Notes under the pieces: generated by a model
The model's database searches: none
Told to the model about the DNA's origin: nothing
What the model saw: the letters and a program-made list of their open reading frames with translations, nothing else
Shown: one piece after another, positions 56,885 to 64,000 of the stretch
Layout of the letters: the number at the start of each line of letters is the position of its first letter
Numbering within the stretch: the stretch's first letter is position 1
Made by a program: the position numbers and the translations under genes
DNA from: Cladorhizidae sp. MBARI D1340-BT2
Taxonomy: Eukaryota; Porifera; Demospongiae; Poecilosclerida; Cladorhizidae
Assembly (NCBI GenBank): GCA_028752905.1
Contig: JAQNBH010000007.1
Location: forward strand, 18,201,613 to 18,265,612
DNA: 64,000 bases
Direction of reading: 5' to 3'

Positions 56885-59800
56885 AGGTTGTTGTGGACAG
56901 GTTGTTGTGGACAGGTTGTCCGTGGACAGGTTGTCCGTGGACAGGTTGTCCGTGGACAGGTTGTCTGTGGACAGGTTGTCTGTGGACAGGTTGTTGTGGA
57001 CAGGTTGTTGTGGACAGGTTGTTGTGGACAGGTTGTCTGTGGACAGGTTGTTGTGGACAGTTGTCTGTGGACAGGTTGTCTGTGGACAGGTTGTTGTGGA
57101 CAGGTTGTTGTGGACAGGTTGTTGTGGACAGGTTGTCTGTGGACAGGTTGTTGTGGACAGTTGTCTGTGGACAGGTTGTCTGTGGACAGGTTGTTGTGGA
57201 CAGGTTGTTGTGGACAGGTTGTTGTGGACATGTTGTTGTGGACAGGTTGTCTGTGGACAGGTTGTTGTGGACAGGTTGTTGTGGACAGGTTGTCTGTGGA
57301 CAGGTTGTTGTGGACAGGTTGTTGTGGACAGGTTGTTGTGGACAGGTTGTCTGTGCACAGGTTGTTGTGGACAAGTTGTTGTGGACAGGTTGTCCGTGGA
57401 CAGGTTGTTGTGGACAGGTTGTTGTGGACAGGTTGTCCGTGGACAGGTTGTTGTGGACAGGTTGTTGTGGACAGGTGTTGTGGACAGGTTGTTTGTGGAC
57501 AGGTTGTCTGTGGACAGGTTGTTGTGGACAGGTTGTTGTGGACAGGTTGTCCGTGCACAGGTTGTTGTGGACAGGTTGTTGTGGACAGGTTGTTGTGGAC
57601 AGGTTGTCTGTGGACAGGTTGTTGTGGACAGGTTGTTGTGGACAGGTTGTCTGTGGACAGGTTGTTGTGGACAGGTTGTTGTGGACAGGTTGTTGTGGAC
57701 AGGTTGTCTGTGGACAGGTTGTTGTGGACAGGTTGTTGTGGACAGGTTGTTGTGGACAGGTTGTTGTTGTGGACAGGTTGTGGACAGGTTGTTGTGGACA
57801 GGTTGTCTGTGGACAGGTTGTTGTGGACAGGTTGTTGTTGTGGACAGGTTGTTGTGGACAGGTTGTTGTGGACAGGTTGTTGTGGACAGGTTGTCTGTGG
57901 ACAGGTTGTTGTGGACAGGTTGTCTGTGGACAGGTTGTTGTGGACAGGTTGTTGTGGACAGGTTGTCTGTGGACAGGTTGTCTGTGGACAGGTTGTTGTG
58001 GACAGGTTGTTGTGGACAGGTTGTTGTGGACCGGTTGTCCGTGGACAGGTTGTCCGTGGACAGGTTGTCCGTGGACAGGTTGTCTGTGGACAGGTTGTTG
58101 TGGACAGGTTGTTGTGGACAGGTTGTTGTGGACAGGTTGTTGTCGACAGGTTGTCTGTGGACAGGTTGTCTGTGGACAGGTTGTTGTGGACAGGTTGTTG
58201 TGGACAGGTTGTCTGTGGACAGGTTGTTGTGGACAGGTTGTCCGTGGACAGGTTGTTGTGGACAGGTTGTTGTGGACAGGTTGTTGTGGACAGGTTGTCC
58301 GTGGACAGGTTGTCGGTGACAGGTTGTTGTGGACAAGTTGTTGTGGACAAGTTGTTGTGGACAGGTTGTTGTGGACAGGTTGTTGTGGACAGGTTGATGT
58401 GGACAGGTTGTCCGTGGACAGGTTGTTGTGGACAGGTTGTCCATGGACAGGTTGTTGTGGACAGGTTGTTGTTGTCTGTGGACAGGTTGTCTGTGGACAG
58501 GTTGTTGTGGACAGGTTGTTGTTGTGGACAGGTTGTGGACAGGTTGTTGTGGACAGGTTGTCTGTGGACAGGTTGTTGTGGACAGGTTGTTGTTGTGGAC
58601 AGGTTGTTGTGGACAGGTTGTTGTGGACAGGTTGTTGTGGACAGGTTGTCTGTGGACAGGTTGTTGTGGACAGGTTGTCTGTGGACAGGTTGTTGTGGAC
58701 AGGTTGTTGTGGACAGGTTGTCTGTGGACAGGTTGTCTGTGGACAGGTTGTTGTGGACAGGTTGTTGTGGACAGGTTGTTGTGGACATGTTGTTGTGGAC
58801 AGGTTGTCTGTGGACAGGTTGTTGTGGACAGGTTGTTGTGGACAGGTTGTTTGTGGACAGGTTGTTGTGGACAGGTTGTTGTGGACAGGTTGTTGTGGAC
58901 AGGTTGTCTGTGCACAGGTTGTTGTGGACAAGTTGTTGTGGACAGGTTGTCCGTGGACAGGTTGTTGTGGACAGGTTGTTGTGGACAGGTTGTCCGTGGA
59001 CAGGTTGTTGTGGACAGGTTGTTGTGGACAGGTGTTGTGGACAGGTTGTTTGTGGACAGGTTGTCTGTGGACAGGTTGTTGTGGACAGGTTGTTGTGGAC
59101 AGGTTGTCCGTGCACAGGTTGTTGTGGACAGGTTGTTGTGGACAGGTTGTTGTGGACAGGTTGTCTGTGGACAGGTTGTTGTGGACAGGTTGTTGTGGAC
59201 AGGTTGTCTGTGGACAGGTTGTTGTGGACAGGTTGTCTGTGGACAGGTTGTTGTGGACAGGTTGTTGTGGACAGGTTGTTGTGGACAGGTTGTTGTTGTG
59301 GACAGGTTGTGGACAGGTTGTTGTGGACAGGTTGTCTGTGGACAGGTTGTTGTGGACAGGTTGTTGTGGACAGGTTGTTGTGGACAGGTTGTTGTGGACA
59401 GGTTGTCTGTGGACAGGTTGTTGTGGACAGGTTGTCTGTGGACAGGTTGTTGTGGACAGGTTGTCTGTGGACAGGTTGTTGTGGACAGGTTGTTGTGGAC
59501 AGGTTGTTGTGGACAGGTTGTCCGTGGACAGGTTGTCCGTGGACAGGTTGTCCGTGGACAGGTTGTCTGTGGACAGGTTGTTGTGGACAGGTTGTTGTGG
59601 ACAGGTTGTTGTGGACAGGTTGTTGTGGACAGGTTGTTGTCGACAGGTTGTCTGTGGACAGGTTGTCTGTGGACAGGTTGTCTGTGGACAGGTTGTTGTG
59701 GACAGGTTGTTGTGGACAGGTTGTCTGTGGACAGGTTGTTGTGGACAGGTTGTCCGTGGACAGGTTGTTGTGGACAGGTTGTTGTGGACAGGTTGTTGTG

Positions 59801-60395
59801 GACAGGTTGTCCGTGGACAGGTTGTCGGTGACAGGTTGTTGTGGACAAGTTGTTGTGGACAAGTTGTTGTGGACAGGTTGTTGTGGACAGGTTGTTGTGG
59901 ACAGGTTGTTGTGGACAGGTTGTCCGTGGACAGGTTATTGTGGACAGGTTGTTGGGACAGGTTGTTGTGGACAGGTTGTTGTGGACAAGTTGTTGTGGAC
60001 AGGTTGTTGTGGACAGGTTGTTGTGGACAGGTTGTTGTGGACAAGTTGTTGTGGACAGGTTGATGTGGACAGGTTGTCCGTGGACAGGTTGTTGTGGACA
60101 GGTTGTCCATGGACAGGTTGTTGTGGACAGGTTGTTGTGGACAGGTTGTTGTTGTCTGTGGACAGGTTGTCTGTGGACAGGTTGTCTGTGGACATGTTGT
60201 TGTGGACAGGTTGTTGTGGACAGGTTGTTGTGGACAGGTTGTTGTGGAAGGTTGTTGTGGACAGGTTGTTTGTGGACAGGTTGTCTGTGACAGGTTGTTG
60301 TGGACAGGTTGTTGTGGACAGGTTGTCTGTGGATAAGTTGTTGTGGACAGGTTGTTGTGGACAGGTTGTTGTGGACAGGTTGTTGTGGACAGGTT
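56885..60395. repeat. Minisatellite, 14/15-bp unit, about 240 copies
   Basis: Units are GTTGTTGTGGACAG (14 bp) and GTTGTCYGTGGACAG (15 bp) in mixed order. Rare variants (ACATG, ACAAG, GGTGTTG, a 3-bp TTG insertion, GTGCACAG, CCATGG) act as landmarks. Landmarks near 57.2-58.3 kb recur 1,557 bp later, and others 1,512 or 1,680 bp later, showing large internal duplication. Open frames of about 1,000-1,190 codons on both strands (such as VHNNLSTTTCPQQP) come from the repeat. Confidence 0.97.
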
Positions 60396-61676
60396 GCTGT
60401 TGCTCTGCGATGGGCATCAGAAAACTGTGATTGTTAATCAAAATTCCTTTGGGCCTGTTTAAGCTGATGCTACTACAGCAAAATGTCTTCATTCATCTAT
60501 GAAAGATTGCTTAATTTCCATGTGGTCATTGCAGGGGCCAAGGATGTGATGAAGGAATTTGCAGGGTTGCATTAGTGAAATATTTGGGGATGAAAATAAA
60601 TCAGTAATTTCGGTGCTCTGCCTTGCACATTGCATGAATGTCTCTCTGCCTGCAAGATATAGTAAGTGTATTGAAGAAGACTCTGCCATGGAAGTTGTCC
60701 AACCAATACAAATGTTCACCCAAACAGCGAGTCGTTTTTGAAAAAGTACAAAGACAACATGAAGACTCACCCTTCAGGAATATGTAGACTTTGCCCAACA
60801 AGGTGGACAGTCCATAGGAGCTGTGCAAGGAACTCTTGATAACTACCTGTCACTTCAAGAAACTGTGGAAGTGTCCTCGCATGGAACTGATGATTGTTCT
60901 AGGCGAGCTCATTGTACTAGCACTCATGGAATAGCATCCAACTTATTTTTGTTTGAAGCTCAGTTTTGATTGTCAGTATTACTGAACACTTATCAGTTGC
61001 ACTATATACGTACAAGGAGTGAATACTCAAGTCAATAATTGCTTTGTTGCATACCATTGTTTAACTAGGCATAGAATTTAACTAGGCATAGAAGTCATGA
61101 ACTGTTGGAATTTTTTTAAATTGATCAAAGATAAAGCTGAAGACAAATGACCCACCAGTATTGCCTAGGCAACGATGACTTCCAAGGAGGTTAAATGATG
61201 GTGGAGATGAGCATTCCTTTGGTTCTGTAGACGAGTTTTACCGTATTTCGAAGTTATTGACAGCATAATAGGAGATCTTAAGAAACGGTTTACACAAAAG
61301 CATTTTCTTTTCGTACAAAGTGTGAAGATCCTACTTCTTGATAGTGCAAATGGCAGGCCAGTTATATACTCTGTCTGAAGAGATTATTGGCTTGTATGAA
61401 AGAGATATTGATATGCAGAAGTTAAAACTCCACCTTCAACTTCTACCAGATTCTGTACCTCTGGACGGAATTCCCATCAGGGAAGTCACACGAGTGCAAC
61501 AACTTGCGACATCTTGAACAACCAGCCTACGTACCTTAATTATTTTTTTATTACTGAAGTTCATAAGCGGCTCAAATTATATTTGACAATTCCTTCCTGT
61601 CACTACTGCCTCTGCAGAGGGCAACTTTTCTACAGAAACATTTGAAAACGTAATTGAGAAATTCTATGACACAGAC
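60396..61676 (+). pseudogene. hAT transposase, middle and dimerisation regions
   Basis: The frames shift several times but in order give ALRWAS, DATTAKCLHSSMKDCLI, VISVLCLAHCMNVSL, TRWTV-like sequence after frameshift, LDNYLSLQETVEVSSHGTDD, EVIDSIIGDLKKRF, DIDMQKLKLHLQLLPD and PVTTASAEGNFSTETF. These match the ZMYM1-like hAT transposase from after the first catalytic motif through the insertion domain to the dimerisation region. More than five stops or shifts make it non-functional. Confidence 0.8.
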
Positions 61677-61682
61677 GGTTTA

Positions 61683-62613
61683 AATCATTGTATGTGATGC
61701 AGCAATGTTTAAATCATTGTATGTGACACAGCAATGTTTAAATCATTGTATGTGACACAGCAATGTTTAAATCATTGTATGTGATGCAGCAATGTTTAAA
61801 TCATTGTATGTGATGCAACAATATTTAAATCATTGTATGTGATGCAACAATATTTAAATCATTGTATGTGATGCAACAATATTTAAATCATTGTATGTGA
61901 TGCAACAATATTTAAATCATTGTATGTGATGCAACAATATTTAAAACATTGTATGTGATGCAGCAATGTTTAAATCATTGTATGTGACACAGCAATGTTT
62001 AAATCATTGTATGTGACACAGCAATGTTTAAATCATTGTATGTGATGCAACAATATTTAAATCATTGTATGTGATGCAACAATATTTAAATCATTGTATG
62101 TGATGCAACAATATTTAAATCATTGTATGTGATGCAACAATATTTAAAACATTGTATGTGATGCAGCAATGTTTAAATCATTGTATGTGACAGCAATGTT
62201 TAAATCATTGTATGTGACACAGCAATGTTTAAATCATTGTATGTGACACAGCAATGTTTAAATCAATGTATGTGACAGCAATATTTAAAACATTGTATGT
62301 GATGCAGCAATGTTTAAATCATTGTATGTGACACAGCAATGTTTAAATCATTGTATGTGACACAGCAATGTTTAAATCATTGTATGTGACACAGCAATGT
62401 TTAAATCATTGTATGTGATGCAGCAATGTTTAAATCATTGTATGTGATGCAACAATATTTAAATCATTGTATGTGATGCAACAATATTTAAATCATTGTA
62501 TGTGATGCAACAATATTTAAATCATTGTATGTGATGCAATGTTTAAATCATTGTATGTGACACAGCAATGTTTAAATCATTGTATGTGACACAGCAATGT
62601 TTAAATCATTTGA
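61683..62613. repeat. Minisatellite, 29-bp unit, about 32 copies
   Basis: Units are TTTAAATCATTGTATGTGA plus CACAGCAATG or TGCAACAATA. Two main forms alternate in blocks. The array begins and ends on TTTAAATCATT, which is also the hAT coding sequence for Leu-Asn-His, so it grew from that place. Confidence 0.95.
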
Positions 62614-62705
62614 TGTTATTCTATTCATCGGGACAAACTGATAGCCTTAATCTAAAAGTCATTGCCTCTGAATTCATTTACACAAATGAAAGAAGTGGAC
62701 AATGT
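62614..62705 (+). pseudogene. hAT transposase, C-terminal tail
   Basis: HRDK in one frame and DSLNLKVIASEFIYTNERS in another match the final part of ZMYM1-like hAT transposases (H-x-x-x-TD-x-LDL-x-x-IA-x-EF-x-x-x-N-x-R). It continues directly from the LNH motif on the far side of the 29-bp array. Confidence 0.7.
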
Positions 62706-62904
62706 ATTAGCTGATCTAAACAATTTTTACACTGCATTTTCATAACAAACTATTATGTGGAGGTATTGGGGTTTTGGGTGGCATGCGATTCTTCCTCTCC
62801 TCCCCCCCCCCCCCAATTTGAGTTGTTCATGTTCTTTATTTTGGAACACGTAAATGACCTCAGGTCAAGGTTCGAACTTGTACAAACTTCCTCACTAGCC
62901 GTCA
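62706..62904. other. Short unique stretch with C tract
   Basis: A C run at about 62,803-62,813 lies before the 25-bp array. No hAT terminal repeat was recognised. Confidence 0.35.
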
Positions 62905-63980
62905 GAAAACTAGCCAGTGTACCGCCTAGTCAGTCTAGCCAGTGTACCACCTAGTCAGTCTAGCCAGTGTACCGTCTAGCCAGTGTAGCCAGTGTACCAC
63001 CTAGTCAGTCTAGCCAGTGTACCACCTAGTCAGTCTAGCCAGTGTACCACCTAGTCAGTCTAGCCAGTGTACCACCTAGTCAGTCTAGCCAGTGTACCAC
63101 CTAGTCAGTCTAGCCAGTGTACCACCTAGTCAGTCTAGCCAGTGTACCACCTAGTCAGTCTAGCCAGTGTACCACCTAGTCAGTCTAGCCAGTGTACCAC
63201 CTAGTCAGTCTAGCCAGTGTACCACCTAGTCAGTCTAGCCAGTGTACCACCTAGTCAGTCTAGCCAGTGTACCACCTAGTCAGTCTAGCCAGTGTACCAC
63301 CTAGTCAGTCTAGCCAGTGTACCACCTAGTCAGTCTAGCCAGTGTACCACCTAGTCAGTCTAGCCAGTGTACCGCCTAGTCAGTCTAGCCAGTGTACCAC
63401 CTAGTCAGTCTAGCCAGTGTACCACCTGGTCAGTCTAGCCAGTGTACCACCTGGTCAGTCTAGCCAGTGTACTACCTAGTCAGTCTAGCCAGTGTACCGC
63501 CTAGTCAGTCAGTCTAGCCAGTGTACCACCTAGTCAGTCTAGCCAGTGTACCACCTAGTCAGTCTAGCCAGTGTACCACCTAGTCAGTCTAGCCAGTGTA
63601 CCACCTAGTCAGTCTACCGCCTAGTCAGTCTAGCCAGTGTACCACCTAGTCAGTCTAGCCAGTGTACCACCTAGTCAGTCTAGCCAGTGTACCGCCTAGT
63701 CAGTCTAGCCAGTGTACCACCTAGTCAGTCTAGCCAGTGTACCACCTGGTCAGTCTAGCCAGTGTACCACCTGGTCAGTCTAGCCAGTGTACTACCTAGT
63801 CAGTCTAGCCAGTGTACCGCCTAGTCAGTCAGTCTAGCCAGTGTACCACCTAGTCAGTCTAGCCAGTGTACCACCTAGTCAGTCTAGCCAGTGTACCACC
63901 TAGTCAGTCTAGCCAGTGTACCGCCTAGTCAGTCTAGCCAGTGTACCACCTAGTCAGTCTAGCCAGTGTACCACTTAGTG
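62905..63980. repeat. Minisatellite, 25-bp unit, about 43 copies
   Basis: Units are AGCCAGTGTACCACCTAGTC plus AGTCT. Variants are ACCGCC, CCTGGT, ACTACC and an extra AGTC. A block of variants at 63,421-63,515 recurs 320 bp later at 63,741-63,835, so part of the array was duplicated as a unit. Confidence 0.96.
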
Positions 63981-64000
63981 ACACAGAACTTCTAAAGTCA

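Larger units (their letters stand above)
55685..62705 (+). mobile_element. Decayed hAT transposon (ZMYM1-like transposase) expanded by three minisatellites
   Basis: Pieces of one transposase occur in the correct order on the + strand: TTF-type zinc-finger region, start of the RNase H-like domain, a middle region with the AHxxN and LDNY motifs, dimerisation region and C-terminal tail. They are separated by arrays at 55,986-56,705, 56,885-60,395 and 61,683-62,613. Without the arrays the pieces span about 1.9 kb, close to a normal transposase. Frameshifts and stops are frequent, and the terminal inverted repeats were not found. The element lies in the intron after exon G. Confidence 0.8.

Noticed and set aside
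56820..60492. Frames of about 1,000-1,190 codons on both strands in the 14/15-bp array
   Set aside because: The mixed unit lengths are stop-free in many frames. The array interrupts a hAT transposase relic and is not a gene.
54776..64000. Next FOXRED2-like exon
   Set aside because: No stretch resembling W-x-THYVGD with a proper acceptor was found; the region is repeats and hAT relic.

Overview
This window looks like nuclear DNA of an invertebrate animal. The evidence is a split gene with GT-AG introns, eukaryotic cut-and-paste transposons (hAT, PIF/Harbinger and a pogo fragment), MITE-like fold-backs and a very large load of minisatellites. No bacterial operon, rRNA or canonical tRNA gene was seen. 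The base style, rich in short TAGCTA and TATAGCTAG words, would fit a sponge or similar early-branching animal, but this is a weak guess.

The one recognisable cellular gene is on the + strand. Seven consecutive internal exons between 10,676 and 54,775 encode about 199 residues of a FOXRED2-like protein, an ER-lumen FAD-dependent oxidoreductase linked to ER-associated degradation. All seven exons join in a consistent reading phase. The first exon, carrying the signal peptide and the FAD GxGxxG loop, was not found. The exons after 54,775 were not found either and are probably outside the window, so the gene exceeds 44 kb.

About two thirds of the window is tandem repeat, in more than twenty unrelated families with periods from 12 to 97 bp. 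The layout is: 0-6.6 kb, a small telomere-like block, a 42-bp array and a 4.9-kb 23-bp array; 6.6-10.7 kb, dispersed repeats and a 12-bp array; 10.7-10.9 kb, exons A and B; 10.9-39.5 kb, one giant intron made of a 39-bp array (split by a Harbinger element), a 45-bp array and a 19.3-kb 19-bp array with a 100-N gap; 39.5-54.8 kb, exons C to G with many smaller arrays, a 689-bp hAT element, fold-back MITEs and a pogo fragment in the introns; 54.8-62.7 kb, a decayed hAT transposase copy split by three minisatellites; 62.9-64 kb, a 25-bp array.

The very long open reading frames here (up to about 6,490 codons) are artefacts of stop-free tandem repeats and should not be annotated as proteins. The features most worth following are the giant satellite intron in FOXRED2, arrays that touch splice sites, a Harbinger element with a clean TTA duplication inside a minisatellite, and one hAT copy in which three separate places have grown into minisatellites.
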